Shown here: piece after piece, positions 35,116-45,424 of the stretch | Layout of the letters: the number at the start of each line of letters is the position of its first letter | Numbering within the stretch: position 1 is the first letter of the stretch | NCBI RefSeq assembly: GCF_032854445.1 | Contig: NC_088298.1 | Coordinates: 21,353,295-21,417,294 of the forward strand | Length of the DNA stretch: 64,000 nucleotides | Direction of reading: 5' to 3' | Source of the DNA: Liolophura sinensis | Taxonomy: Eukaryota > Mollusca > Polyplacophora > Chitonida > Chitonidae | Notes under the pieces: model-generated | What the model was told of the DNA's origin: nothing | What the model saw: only the letters and a program-made list of their open reading frames with translations | Databases searched by the model: none | Translations under genes and position numbers: made by a program

Positions 35116-35217
35116 TTCATTCTCTGCGTATACGCTGTGATAACAGCAGCCTCGTCCAAAAACAGTGGACACTTCCTACTTTACTGCAGTTATCACAGCG
35201 TATAGTCAGTGAATGAA
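35116..35217. repeat. Inverted repeat, ~29-bp arms
   Basis: The left arm, 35116-35144 (TTCATTCTCTGCGTATACG then CTGTGATAAC), pairs with the right arm, 35189-35217 (GTTATCACAGCGTATAG then TCAGTGAATGAA), with two mismatches and a 44-base loop. It is immediately left of an inverted copy of family E, so it may be that element's end. Confidence 0.8.
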
Positions 35218-35249
35218 GCCATTATTTCTTAATCAATACGCCCATTCCC

Positions 35250-35560
35250 TGCTACAACACACACTCCTAGAGAATCTCGGTATGTGTTTTTTTCCCCAGC
35301 GATACCGGCAGTGCTTGCGAAAGTCAGTCTGTTTTCTTGACGTAAGCTCTGCACATTTTCCCCATAATCCATTCTCAGAGAGAGTAACGTATTTCCGGCA
35401 CGCACAACATGTATCAGATTTCGCTCTGTCTTCCGTTTATGTGTTTTTCATGTTCTCTGATGAGATTCCCCTTTCCTCGACTGTCTCACGGTCACTGATG
35501 TCAGTTATGGAATCTGACGATATGTTTAAAAGAAAATGTAATTTTCGCTAGGCGAGTTAC
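35250..35560 (-). repeat. Dispersed repeat family E, inverted partial copy
   Basis: On the - strand it matches 49175-49255 and 59500-59580. Shared blocks are GTGCCGGAAATACGT, GGATTATGGGGAAAATGTGC and AGAGCTTACGTCAAG-like sequence, with an upstream ACCGTGAGA block near 35485. Confidence 0.6.
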
Positions 35561-35639
35561 GTAATAAAAAACGAGAATAAGTACGATTTCTAAGAAAACA
35601 ATATCGCGGTGTATGCTCGTAACTCCTTCATTTCATGTG

Positions 35640-35715
35640 CTTGGAAGGTCCATTTTGGTTGACGGCCCGAACGACAGTGCCTGTTTTGACACGCATAGAG
35701 TAATTCACCCCCTCA
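35640..35715 (+). repeat. Fragment of the minisatellite lead sequence
   Basis: GGTCCATTTTGGTTGACGGC, CCGAACGACAGTGCC and TTTTGACACGCATAGAGTA align with 54815-54875 and 56840-56895, where the same sequence precedes the 61-bp minisatellites. No minisatellite follows here. Confidence 0.55.
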
Positions 35716-36013
35716 GAATTTGCTACATTAACATGTGTCTGCACCAAACGTCAAAATAAATACTTATTAAGATTTTTACACAAAGCCATATGTCTTATCC
35801 ACTCATGTACTCACTCAATATTTAATTATACCAACATTAAAACTGACCAGTTTGTTAGACTTTTGCTCATTTGTCGATTCAATCAGTCATTCGGTCATTC
35901 ATTTATTCATTTAATAATTCAGTCCTTGATTCAACAAAAGCATTTGCTGATGCAGTTTATATTTTTATTTTAGTTTAACATATGCTCACTTATCCATGTT
36001 ATCCAATTCTTTG

Positions 36014-36210
36014 AGTATTTATTTATTTATTTGATTGGTGTTTTACGCCGTACTCAAGAATATTTCACTTATACGACGGCGGCCAGCATTATGGTGGGAC
36101 GAAACCGGGCAGAGCCCGGGGGAAACCCACGACCATCCGCAGGTTGCTGACAGACCTTCTCACGTACGACCGGAGAGGAAGCCAGCATGAACTGGACTTG
36201 AACTCCCTCT
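36014..36210 (-). mobile_element. SINE (V-SINE type), inverted, well preserved body
   Basis: Tail ATTTATTTATTTGATTGG at the left, then TGTTTTACGCCGTACTCAAG, ACGACGGCGGCCAGCATTATG, ACGAAACCGGGCAGAGCCC, GGTTGCTGACAGACC, CGACCGGAGAGGAAGCC and GCATGAACTGGACTTGAACTC. The A-box part of the head is absent. Confidence 0.88.
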
Positions 36211-36299
36211 AACAGACAACTTATTGAATAAACCAACGGTAAGAAGTAAACAATACCAAGAAAGAGACTAGAAAGGTACAAAACAACTGAATACACTGA

Positions 36300-36500
36300 A
36301 CATCTCTCGCCACGTTAAGGACTGGGTATAGACCCGCCTCACACACCCTGGGGATTCCTGCTTATGTCTGGTTCTGTTTCTCCCTATTAGCCGCAGTCAA
36401 AAGAACACACACCCCACATAAGTCACGGTTGTATCTGATAGCTTCTGGCATTTGACCTCTGACCTCTTGTGGCGTGTTCTCAAATGAGAACCCAATGATG
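36300..36500 (-). repeat. Dispersed repeat family F, inverted copy
   Basis: CATCTCTCGCCACGTTAAGG, ACTGGGTATAGACCC, CCTGGGGATTCCTGC, TTATGTCTGGTTCTG and CTCCCTATTAGCCGCAGTC are the reverse-complement counterpart of 55080-55225. Confidence 0.7.
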
Positions 36501-36894
36501 TTCTCATGATCAGTAGGTTACAATCCGCCGTTGTCACCTTAATGTTAAGTACATTTAAGCATCTTTCTACACGGGAAGTCATAGTCTCCTTTGCAGGTCG
36601 ATTATGTCAAGAAAAGACAATTACAGATAAACGGTGTCAAGTTTTTTGTACTGTTAGGAATGTTTTGGGCTATTAGGTTCATGTTACCATAAAAACACTC
36701 TTAAATAAATATCGCTTCAATTCGTTGTCGAAATAAATCAAATGTCCAAATTTATTTTTACTGTAGTGGTAATGTTCATTCTGAGTTGGGAAGAAGACCT
36801 TCTCCACTGTTTGGAAGTTGATGAAGTGTTCTCTGTGGATAAAAATTGTATGATGGTCGTGAAGTGTGGGGAAATTCTAGGATAAATGATCCAG

Positions 36895-36990
36895 TTGTGA
36901 TGCCATAGTCAGGTCATTTGCCAACTGGCACACTGTGGTAGCTGCTCTGGTTGTGCTCTCTATGCTGTACGTTTTAATTATATTGACATT
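36895..36990 (+). repeat. Dispersed repeat family B, copy 5 (core)
   Basis: CATTTGCCAACTGGCACACTG, GTAGCTGCTCTGGTTG and TGCTCTCTATGCTGTACG, then TTTTAATTATATTGAC. Only the core is present. Confidence 0.7.
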
Positions 36991-37689
36991 AAATTCTGCT
37001 CATTGCCGTCGATTCCTTGCCTACTTGACGTGTTAAACTCCTATTATTCTCCTTTTAAAATATGTGCGGAATCTCAACGAATGCGATGTATCTGGAAACA
37101 CAAAAAGGCTTCGGCAATCTGAGAAGCTTGTACTTGTCTAGAATGCCGTACTGTTTGTAATGCCCATATATCAGAAGGCATTTTTGCTAGTTGGCGCCAA
37201 ATCAAACATTATGACTTTTCCCCTTGTGAATAGTCGGCATATGTTAGCGGATTGTAGATCAAAGCTGGCAATCCGTGTGTTATCAACGTGTTCAGATTCA
37301 TGCAATGTTGTTATTCTCCACAAGCATGCAATGTACCATTTACCTGTTTTTGTATTTCAGTCAGTTTAAGCCAAGCAGAAAGCACCACATGTCGTAAAAG
37401 GGATAGGCTGACAATTGTTTTGTGCCTATGACACTTATGCTACTGATTAACGGATTGTGGAACTGTCAAATTGTCGAAAAAAAGGATTGTTTTGTTGTTA
37501 TACTTTCCAGATGTCTAGCCATTGTAACGATCCTCCACACCAAATTCCCATAACGATGAAAACAAAATCAGGCTTGCCTTCTGTGTGTATAGAAGACGTA
37601 TTTGACAATGTAACTAATTTTATTACCTAGTACATGTACCAAAAAGTTTTTTCATCTTTTCATTTCTCCATTGACATCAACATATTCTT

Positions 37690-37960
37690 CCCGACTTAAG
37701 ACGGCTTGTCGGTTTTTTCTTCTACTGAAGCAAATCATTCATTGCCAAATTGTTGCGTAACTCGGCCAACGTCTTCTACAGTAGAGTATTAATAAAATGT
37801 TATGCGTTATCACCGATGTAATTTACCAGCTAACTAACATTCTTTTGGCCAAACCAAAGTAACTTCAAACAAATGCAAGCTTTATCTCGGGAACCATTTG
37901 CCAACTTGGCACAAACCAATTATAGACGGGACAGTCTTCAAAGTAACGTAGTTCGAGTCA
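37690..37960 (-). repeat. Dispersed repeat family D, inverted copy
   Basis: On the - strand it reads GGTTTGGCCAAAAGAATG, TTAGCTGGTAAATTACATCG, GTGATAACGCATAACATTTT, CAGAAGACGTTGGCCGAGTT and ACGCAACAATTTGGC..GAATGATTTG. This matches 47885-48140 and 52870-53130. Confidence 0.75.
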
Positions 37961-38404
37961 TTCTCTATAAGTTTTAAAGAAGCCGAAAATAAGTTTGTTT
38001 CATTCCAGGACTCCATAAAGCATTAATTCAGCTCTACTCATTTTATTTACTTTCTTCGGAAATGTGTTTTTTTACACTTTAGGAGAGAAACTTTCCATTT
38101 TCATAACAGTAAAAAAAATCTGGTGCTTTGTGTATATTTAGATTGCCATACACTTACATCGTCAAACAGGTCTGGACATTGCTTTTGCATCAAAAAAACA
38201 TTTCAGTTCATTGTTACCGATAATAGATGATCTCATTAAAACAATTACATACACACATATAGCACTGTGCTTTTTTGTTGTCTAACGAAATTTGTAATTA
38301 GCAATATAAAAGTGAATCTTATTTTTCTACAAAATGCCTTTAACCTTTTCGGATTAAAGGGAGTTCATAAGCTTATTGAATCTTTACACTGAAGGCAGAC
38401 AACG

Positions 38405-38460
38405 GAAGGGCACAGTGGCCATCTGGTAACAGGAAGATCCGGGTTCAAACCCGTATAGGT
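38405..38460 (+). other. tRNA-like remnant (B-box), not a tRNA gene
   Basis: CAGTGGCCATCTGGTAAC and GATCCGGGTTCAAACCCG resemble A- and B-box promoter elements, but they are only about 15 bases apart and no cloverleaf can form. Probably a relic of a tRNA-derived SINE head. Confidence 0.45.
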
Positions 38461-39104
38461 TTACTCACAACATATTTAGCATCGACAGTTTGAATAACCC
38501 TGCCACTGACCCTCGCTATAACGTGGTAGTTCCGTTTGACCTATATATACTTATGTACCCTATATTTAGCTATATATGATTAAACTAATTTGTCAAATAC
38601 GTTACAGTCTTTTAGCATTTTGCCCGTGACACGTAACACTACAAGCGCCCAATGTGTTAGACATCCGGGTGACTTATTTCCAATCATATTTTTAATGATT
38701 GGCCAAATGCGTTTTCTTCATATACAGTTTAGAAAATCTACATCGATCCCAGGCTGACCAGAACTTGGAAAACACCTTCCGTGGTGCATTAACCGAGGAT
38801 ACACCAACACATCTAATGTATTTATGGTAAGAAATTTGACTTATTCTGCGAAGATCAGGTTTGTGTGAGGAGAAAATCGGACTGACCCGAGTGTACCAGT
38901 CACTCTCAAATTGATTTCACTCTCAAAGTTTCATTATTGTTATAATGTAGGCGAATTATTTTGCTATGGGAATACTTACCCAAAACAGATCATATGGGAG
39001 GCAAAACTACAAAGTTGAATGTTAATAATCCGTAATTTCCAGAATACCTCGAGATGTATATAATATTGGTACAAGATAATGTCAGATAATGATACCCGGT
39101 GCCC

Positions 39105-39560
39105 TTTAATATCATGGAGTGTCCGGAGCAATCCGAAATGTTCCTCAGTCTTAGGCTGTAAGGTAAACAGTAATTATGTTGATATCATTCCACGGGATTT
39201 ATACACCGGTTACAGATCGTCAACACGAGTCGTGGAAAAGAAGCTAAATACACAAACTGGCAGATTGCTAGAGACGACTGGAGTTGAGACAGCCAGATGT
39301 ATACAGTGTGCGATCGACGTATTGAGTTTTTTTTTATCTCGTAATACCGACCATCTTCCGTCTGGCAGATATATTATACTAAGCTCATGGAATTACGAAG
39401 AAAGGAAAAAAACCCAATTTTCCTTCTACAAGCAAAATTGAACTTAGACAAGTGATGGACTGATTTTTTTTTATTGCGCTCCGAAGAAAACGGTAATGAA
39501 GCTGCCAGACTTAGTTCAGACTGCTTGTATCTCTACCTGACTGTCATCTATATAGCTTTA
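39105..39560 (+). repeat. Dispersed repeat family A, copy 1
   Basis: Shares TCCTCAGTCTTAGGCTGTAA, AGTAATTATGTTGATATCAT, TCAACACGAGTCGTGG, AAGCTAAATACACAAACTGG, CAGATTGCTAGAGACG and GGTAATGAAG with 52205-52570 (+) and, inverted, 44326-44600. A 120-codon frame across it is not conserved in the other copies, so it is not a gene. Confidence 0.75.
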
Positions 39561-40104
39561 ACTAGGTATATCTTAACAACAGAGACATCTTGTCCAAAAC
39601 TGTAAAGGGCACGGAGAGAATATAGCAAAACTGATTTGGTATTTCAATACCGACATGTCATGGAAATTTCTTAAGTCGAGTTAAGCTATACAACCATGGC
39701 ACTGCATCCATTGTGACAATGAGCTTTTAACAAGAGACTAGATCAATTCAACGTCCGCAGAGATAAGGGAAAGGCTTTTTTCAAAGAGTTTTTCAAAGTT
39801 GAAGTAAACAATTAATTTGAGATGATTTCTTAAGTCGATGATTAGAGATGATTAGCACTTAGTCAACGACCTTGTGGGCGCATAGGTCGGTTCTCCCAAT
39901 ATGGGCGTTCTAACAAGTCGATGTTGTTAAGTCAAGCGGGTGTTATGAGCGTGGAAAAGAAACATACTGAACACGTCTGTACTACGGAAATTCAACAACA
40001 ACATTCAGTATCTGCACTTCTTAAGATTTACACCTTCTTTATCTGCCAAAAGTGGAGAATTTCTAATCATAGCAAGTTTTAATATATTCGATCCACCGAT
40101 GAGC
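39561..40104. other. Intergenic, nothing recognised
   Basis: No gene or repeat family noticed. Confidence 0.4.
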
Positions 40105-40168
40105 TATGTCTTTCCGGCCGTAGGTGGGAATGTCTGTCTGCAAAACGCGGATTGTCGCGGGTTTTCAA
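40105..40168 (+). mobile_element. Small internal SINE fragment
   Basis: CTTTCCGGCCGTAGGTGGG, AATGTCTGTCTGCAAAAC and CGCGGATTGTCGCGGGTTTTC correspond to the middle of the main SINE. Both ends are missing. Confidence 0.55.
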
Positions 40169-40514
40169 GGGGGCCAAGAATTACCAAGTTTCTGTTTGGT
40201 CGTTTTGACCAAGTCCTTTTAGTAATCCGTTTAATAACTGACCCCGTCAGTCAGTTGAAGTATTTTATGATGCATTTTATCTTACACTCAGTTCGCCGTT
40301 CATCAAATCACTTGTTCATCTATGTTATCAACCCCTCATTCACTGAGTACATCTGGCTTCGCTTCATCGGACAATAGGATGATTAGCCAACAATCAGAAA
40401 CAAACAATACTGGTTGTAACGTCAAGGTTCTCTGAGACAGAGCACTAATCATTGGCACGCTGTTCACAGCAAACCTCAGACTAAGACGATAAAGCTACGA
40501 GACTTGGCCCACAA

Positions 40515-40750
40515 GTGTGTTTTCTGAACGTCTCTCGTCATGTGAAGGACTGGATATCGATCCCCCTCAAACACTGTGGAGATCTCTGCTTATGTCTGGG
40601 TTTGTCTCGCTCTATTAGCCTCAGTGAAAGGATCACAGACCCCTCATCCGTCAAGCGTTCATCTAAAATCTTCTTGCCCATGAACTCTGACCTGTCACGT
40701 TTCAGATTTTGTCGTCTGTTTGCTTTTGTTTTCTCCAAGAAGAACTGTTT
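40515..40750 (-). repeat. Dispersed repeat family F, inverted copy
   Basis: CTCTCGTCATGTGAAGGACTG, GATATCGATCCCCCTC, ACACTGTGGAGATCTCTGC, CTCTATTAGCCTCAGTG, GATCACAGACCCCTCATCC and, further right, TTTTGTCGTCTG and TTTTCTCCAAGAAGAA. It matches the reverse complement of 54960-55225 over about 230 bp. Confidence 0.75.
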
Positions 40751-40954
40751 TCATTCTGTCTTGTCAGACTTTAATTTTGAATGGATGTGACGGTGAATTG
40801 ACTTCGCTCAGGGCTCAGAGCAAGAGATATCTGACCCTTGTCACCATCACCACGGGGGTGGGGGGGAGTAAGGTTCGCCGCCTGCTACTTGCAGCTATCT
40901 TCTCATGTTGTTTTGGGGTTTTATCTCACGCTATCTTGGGGTTTTATTTCATGT

Positions 40955-41110
40955 TTGGCTCAGTTGGGTAGCGCGCTAGCACAGCGTAATGGCCCAGAAG
41001 TCTCTCACCAACGCGGTTTCTGTGAGTTCCAGTCCAGCTCATGCTGGCTTCTTCTCCACCCGTACGTTGGAAGGTCTTTTAGCAACCTGTGGATGGTCGT
41101 GGGTTTCCAT
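40955..41110 (+). mobile_element. SINE 5' two-thirds, 3' end missing
   Basis: The head GGCTCAGTTGGGTAGCGCGC and GCACAGCGTAATGGCCCAG, and the B-box region GTGAGTTCCAGTCCAGC, are present. The body stops abruptly after GGATGGTCGTGGGTTTCC at a T-rich run. Loss of the 3' end is unusual for a reverse-transcribed element and implies a later deletion. Confidence 0.85.
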
Positions 41111-41159
41111 AATTTTTTTTTTAAACCTTCATGTTAGGAGACTAGTATAAACATGATGA

Positions 41160-41409
41160 GGGGGCCTCCGTGGCCGAACGGGTAAGCACCACAGCGCTAT
41201 GACCCAGGAGTCTCTTACCAATTCGATCGCTGTGAGTTCAAGTCCGCTCATTCTGGTTTCATCACCGGCCGTACTTTGGAAGGTGTTTCAGCAACCTGCG
41301 GATGGTCTTGGGCTTCCCTGGAGCTGTACCCGGTTTCCTTCTACCATAATGCTGCCGCCGCCGTATTAGGGAGATATTCTTGAGTACGGTAAAAAAAAAA
41401 TAAGTAAAA
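41160..41409 (+). mobile_element. Full-length SINE with AAACATGAT duplication
   Basis: Head GGGGCCTCCGTGGCCGAACGG then GTAAGCACCACAGCGC, B-box region GTGAGTTCAAGTCC, body CTGTACCCGGTTTCC, ACCATAATGCTGCCG and TTCTTGAGTACGG, and an A-rich tail. AAACATGAT lies on both sides (41149-41157 and 41410-41418). It sits just 50 bp after the truncated copy at 40955-41110. Confidence 0.9.
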
Positions 41410-41509
41410 AAACATGATCTTAGTCAGGTTTAGCATTTCTATTACTTCATCCCTGAATTGGACGACCATTAATCTTTATTGAATTCAATGAATTTATTTG
41501 TTTAATGTG

Positions 41510-41600
41510 TAAAACGCAATTTGTCTTATTTCACCGGTTACATGTGACCATTTGCCAGCTATCACACTGTCGTCGCTGCTCTAATTTAGCTCTCTATACT
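41510..41600 (+). repeat. Dispersed repeat family B, copy 6 (core)
   Basis: TTATTTCACCGGTTACATGTG, ACCATTTGCCAGCTATCAC, CTGTCGTCGCTGCTC and CTCTCTATACTGTACGTC. A well preserved core. Confidence 0.8.
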
Positions 41601-41699
41601 GTACGTCTTTAAGTTACTCGATATAACCCTTGTTAATTTTACCATTACGTTAAAATCTTACATATAACCTAAATATTACTTAAGATTATTATCCAGAAC

Positions 41700-42461
41700 G
41701 AAGCTAAAGTCTTTGTTGCATATCGATTATGTCAAGGTAAGACTGTTAAACTGAGTCACGTTTTGTGTACAGCGAAGAACTGTTTCAGTCATTAGCATCA
41801 CGTTACTATAGCAACAACCCATATTGAAGCACCGCTTCAATTCCTGGGTCAATTCAATCTTAACATTATTTCTGCTGTAAGGAATACTTTTATTCGGAGC
41901 TCAGCTCAGTTGAAGCCAATAAAGTTTTCTTTGTCGATAAAAAGTATTGCGGTCCTTAAATGAGGAGAAAATCCAGGATGAAAGACCCAATCGTGACGCC
42001 CCAGCCACGCTGTTTATTGCAGTGTAGCGCGTGCCACGGTCATCTGGCGAGTTAACGACTTGCCGGTTTGCTTTGATGTGTTGAGAAGGAACAGACGGTG
42101 TTGACATTAGCTTTTAAAAAACATCTGTTCGTTTTCTTCGAGTGTATGGAAACGTGACGTCACAATCTTCTGTTTTATGGCCCGAAAATATGGGTCTAAT
42201 CTCGAGAAGGTCCGTTGTCATGGCAACGAAAGGTGAAATCTAGAAGCACAAAAATTCTGTGGGTGCCTTTGCTGTTTGTATTGGCCAAATATGACTACGT
42301 ATATTGCTCAATCGATACCAAAGTGAAATAAAATGGCTTTCAATTCTACCCATGCCAATAAATCAGACAAAATAGTTTATAAATGATTATAGACCAAAGC
42401 TGGTAGTCAAATCTTGCAGACATATAATTTTGTTTGCCCTGTATACACGTAAAACACCAAA

Positions 42462-42492
<31 letters not shown>

Positions 42493-43310
42493 ACAGTATG
42501 ATTGATGTCAACTTCCCTTTGCACTTACTTTTCCATTCAATGTAACACACTTTTACACTTTTTTCACTAAAATTGGATCCTATCGAGTACTATATTATAA
42601 CTATTTTACAGCTTTACGGCTTTACTAACTTTTTCTGACAAAACCATATTAACTTGAACAAACAGACCAAGACTTTTCTGAAAGGAAACAGAAATGACGC
42701 TTTCTGTTTTCTTCGAGGAATCCATAGTGCATTAGTTCAGCTACAGTGATTTTTATTTCTTTGCTGCCGATAGAAAAACCTTCGAATTTGTAAACAGCGC
42801 TATAGAGATTATCAAAAAACAAAAAACAAAAAAAATAATGCCCATTATGTAAATTATAAACATATCAGTAATAACAAACTGGGGTAATGTGAATATACAA
42901 TTTGAATAATCAGATTACAAATCACTTATATCCTCAGATAGGCGTGAATGTTTTTTTTACTGCAAAAGCATTTCAGTTAATTATCACCGGTAGAAGATAG
43001 GTCTCTCATTTTTAAAAACAATTACGCGCACATGTCGCACGATGCTTTTTTATTATCACAAAAGAAAATTTATAATCGAAACATAATACTTTATCTTTTT
43101 TAGGAAAAAAGACATTTAATCTTTTTGGAAAAAAGGAGTTCATGCATATATTCAATCTTTAAACTGGATGTGGACATGTGAGAAGTTCTGGCGTCCATGT
43201 CGTAAGCCGGAAGCTCCACCTACATTTAGTTATCTATAAAATCATTTATTACCATTACTAATATTGCCTTTCGTCAGTGACACGTAACATCAACTCGAGT
43301 TCTACTGTTT
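41700..43310 (+). repeat. Long dispersed repeat family C, copy 2
   Basis: Diverged partner of 36590-38720 in the same orientation. An AAAT microsatellite (about 42446-42494) preceded by a decayed GTAAAACACCAAATAAATA may be a SINE tail relic. A-rich runs lie near 42808-42838. No coding frame. Confidence 0.6.
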
Positions 43311-43390
43311 TCCAACACAAATGCCATTAGAATACTTTTTTCAAGTTTATAATGTTAGTCTTCATGAACTAGTTTTGGAGATGATTATTG

Positions 43391-43651
43391 ATTGATTGAT
43401 TTAATTGATTGGTGTTTTACACCATACTCAAGAATTTTTCACTTACACGACGGCGGTTAGCATTTTGGTCGGAGGAAACCGGGCAGAGCCCGGGGGAAAC
43501 CCACAGCCATCAGCAGGCTGCTGAAAGGCCTTCTCAGGTGTGGCCGGAGAGAAAGCCATCATGATTTGGACTTGAACTGACAGCGACCGCATTAGTGAGA
43601 GGCTCCTGGGTCATTACGCTGCGCTAGCGCGCTAACTACCACCGAGGCCCC
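43391..43651 (-). mobile_element. Full-length inverted SINE with 13-bp duplication
   Basis: Tail at the left (GATTTAATTGATTGGTG, TTTTACACCATACTCAAG), then GGAGGAAACCGGGCAGAGCC, GACTTGAACTGACAGCG and the complete head TTACGCTGCGCTAGCGCGC then TAACTACCACCGAGGCCCC at the right. GAGATGATTATTG flanks both ends (43378-43390 and 43652-43664). Confidence 0.95.
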
Positions 43652-43664
43652 GAGATGATTATTG

Positions 43665-44325
43665 GTATGTTGGACGCATTCTATTATAATCCAGTGAAAA
43701 TGCAGTTAAAGTATTGTTTCTAATTCATAATATTAAAACCCGCATGCTTAGTTTGGAGATAGAACACGGTCTTGGATGACATCTCCATTATTCGAAAGAA
43801 TGGAGATCCCTGGTACAAATAAGAGCATCAGTTACAAAGTTATTTTCAGATGCGACCAGCAGGTCTAGGGCGGGACGCGTTGTTGTAATTGTTGCTGTCA
43901 TCCTTATTGTTTTATTGCTGTTATTATTATTGCAGCTTTGGATGGTGTTGTTTTGTTCTTTATTCTCGAGTACACAAGCGTTTCTGCTTGTGACTGAATT
44001 TCACCTGTCCATAAAAACCAGCAAGAGGATTCTTAACGTGATCCCTAAAAGCAGTAGTTAAAAAAAGTACGACAGACGAATAATTCTATGCGCCGTATAA
44101 TTTAACTGGATGACCTTCACGAGTAGTCTTCCTCCATTTGTTTATGATTGGGACCAGTCAGCAGGACGACGTCATTTTGCCTCAACACAGATATAAATAA
44201 ACAGGCCTTGTTCCGAACATCAACTGTAAGCAGATGCCTCATGTTTAACACTTAGTCTTGAAAACCAAAAAAACAAAAATGAAAAAAGAAAAGAAAACAA
44301 ACTTCGATTCTGGAGATAGAGTCGT
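43665..44325. other. Intergenic, nothing recognised
   Basis: Contains an A-rich run near 44263-44300. No gene seen. Confidence 0.4.
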
Positions 44326-44600
44326 TTTTTTTATGGTAACCCGGAATCCCGTTGCTTAGTTAAATATATCTGCCTTACTGAAGACGATATTACAAGATCG
44401 AGAAACTCAATATGTCGAACGCACGCTGTATACATCCGTCTCTCCCAATTCCAGCCATCTCTAGCAATCTGCCAGTTCGTGTACTTAGCTTTCTGCCCAC
44501 AACTCATGTTGACTGTCTGTTCCTGGATTAATCCAGCGGAATGATATCAATATAATAACCAGGTTCCTTACAGCTTAGGATTGACGTAAAGATGGTCACA
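44326..44600 (-). repeat. Dispersed repeat family A, inverted copy
   Basis: On the - strand it matches 39105-39380. On the + strand it reads CAATATGTCGAACGCACGC, TCTAGCAATCTGCCAG, TCGTGTACTTAGCTTTC, AACTCATGTTGACTGTC, AATGATATCAATATAATAACC and CCTTACAGCTTAGGA. Confidence 0.75.
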
Positions 44601-44769
44601 TTCGAAATCATCTGGAAACGCAAAAATGCTAAAGAGAATCAGGTATCATAACCTCGGGAACAAATAGTATCCATTGTTAAAATTGACATTATTTTGCGCC
44701 GGTATTAAACATCATGAGCTTTTCCATAAATTGTGAATGGTTAAATTTTAATTTTGTACCCCTTTGCCT

Positions 44770-44905
44770 TTCGATTGGTTGATTGATTCATTGATTGGTG
44801 TTAAACACAGTGTTCAAACAATTTCCATTTTTATGGAAGGGCAATGCTCAGATTAAACCACCGTCCTTCGACAGACAAAGCTTCTGAATTCTCTGAATTA
44901 GGTAT
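44770..44905 (-). mobile_element. Diverged inverted SINE 3' end, sister subfamily
   Basis: TTGATTCATTGATTGGTG then TTAAACACAGTGTTCAA, CCATTTTTATGG and AAACCACCGTCCTTCGACAG. The last block is the complement of the GTCGGTGGTTTA block that marks the sister subfamily. Confidence 0.5.
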
Positions 44906-44971
44906 TTACCACATCTCCGACAAGTAAAGTATGTCAGGAGGGGAGGGGAAGGCGGGTAGCGGTATTTTGCT

Positions 44972-45245
44972 TAATTTCGGTGAGGTCACAGTTCAAGTTT
45001 AATTTCGATGAGGTCACAGTTCTAGTGTATTTTCGGTAAGGCTACAGTTCCAGGTTAATTTCGATGAGCTTACAGTTCTAGTTTTGATTTCGGTGATTTC
45101 ACTGCTCTAGTTTAATTTCGGTGAGGTCACAGTTCCAGTTTAATTTCGATGAGCTTACAGTTCTAGTTTTGATTTCGGTGAGGTGACAGTTCTAGTTTAA
45201 TTTCGGTGACGTCAAAGTTCTAGTTTACTTTCAGTGATTTCATCG
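44972..45245. repeat. 28/29-bp minisatellite, ~9-10 units
   Basis: Unit close to TTAATTTCGGTGAGGTCACAG then TTCTAGT, with starts 28 or 29 bases apart (44974, 45002, 45030, 45058, 45087, 45115). Several units keep AGGTCA exactly. Variants include GAGCTTACAG and GACGTCAAAG. Non-coding. Confidence 0.85.
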
Positions 45246-45424
45246 AAGAAAGCGGACAGAGCTAGTAGAAAGATCAGCCTCAAATTTGCCATTATAGACT
45301 CATCACCATAAATCATTAAACAAAATAATGGAAATTTCAATGACATTTTGTTACAGTGTTTGGACATAAAAACAGTCAACAGTGTTGATTTGTTTATTCA
45401 TTTAACCTGTGCTTGACGTCATTG

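Larger units (their letters stand above)
36590..38720 (+). repeat. Long dispersed repeat family C, copy 1 (with B and D pieces)
   Basis: Aligns over most of its length with 41700-43310. Shared blocks: GATTATGTCAAG, ATCGCTTCAATTC, TTCTCTGTGGATAAAAA / TTCTTTGTCGATAAAAA, CATTTCAGTTCATTGTTACC / CATTTCAGTTAATTATCACC, AATTTGTAATTAGC-like, and GGAGTTCATAAGC / GGAGTTCATGCAT. A family B core lies at about 36895-36990. A family D copy lies inverted at about 37690-37960. No coding frame spans it. It looks like an old, large non-autonomous element or a mosaic of several. Confidence 0.6.

Noticed and set aside
36069-36296. - strand frame of 75 codons, and similar frames at 45674-45901, 31729-31968 and 58179-58382
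   Set aside because: They are sense or antisense readings of the tRNA-derived SINE.
39079-39441. 120-codon frame on the + strand
   Set aside because: It lies in dispersed family A, and the other two copies (44.3 and 52.2 kb) do not keep the frame.
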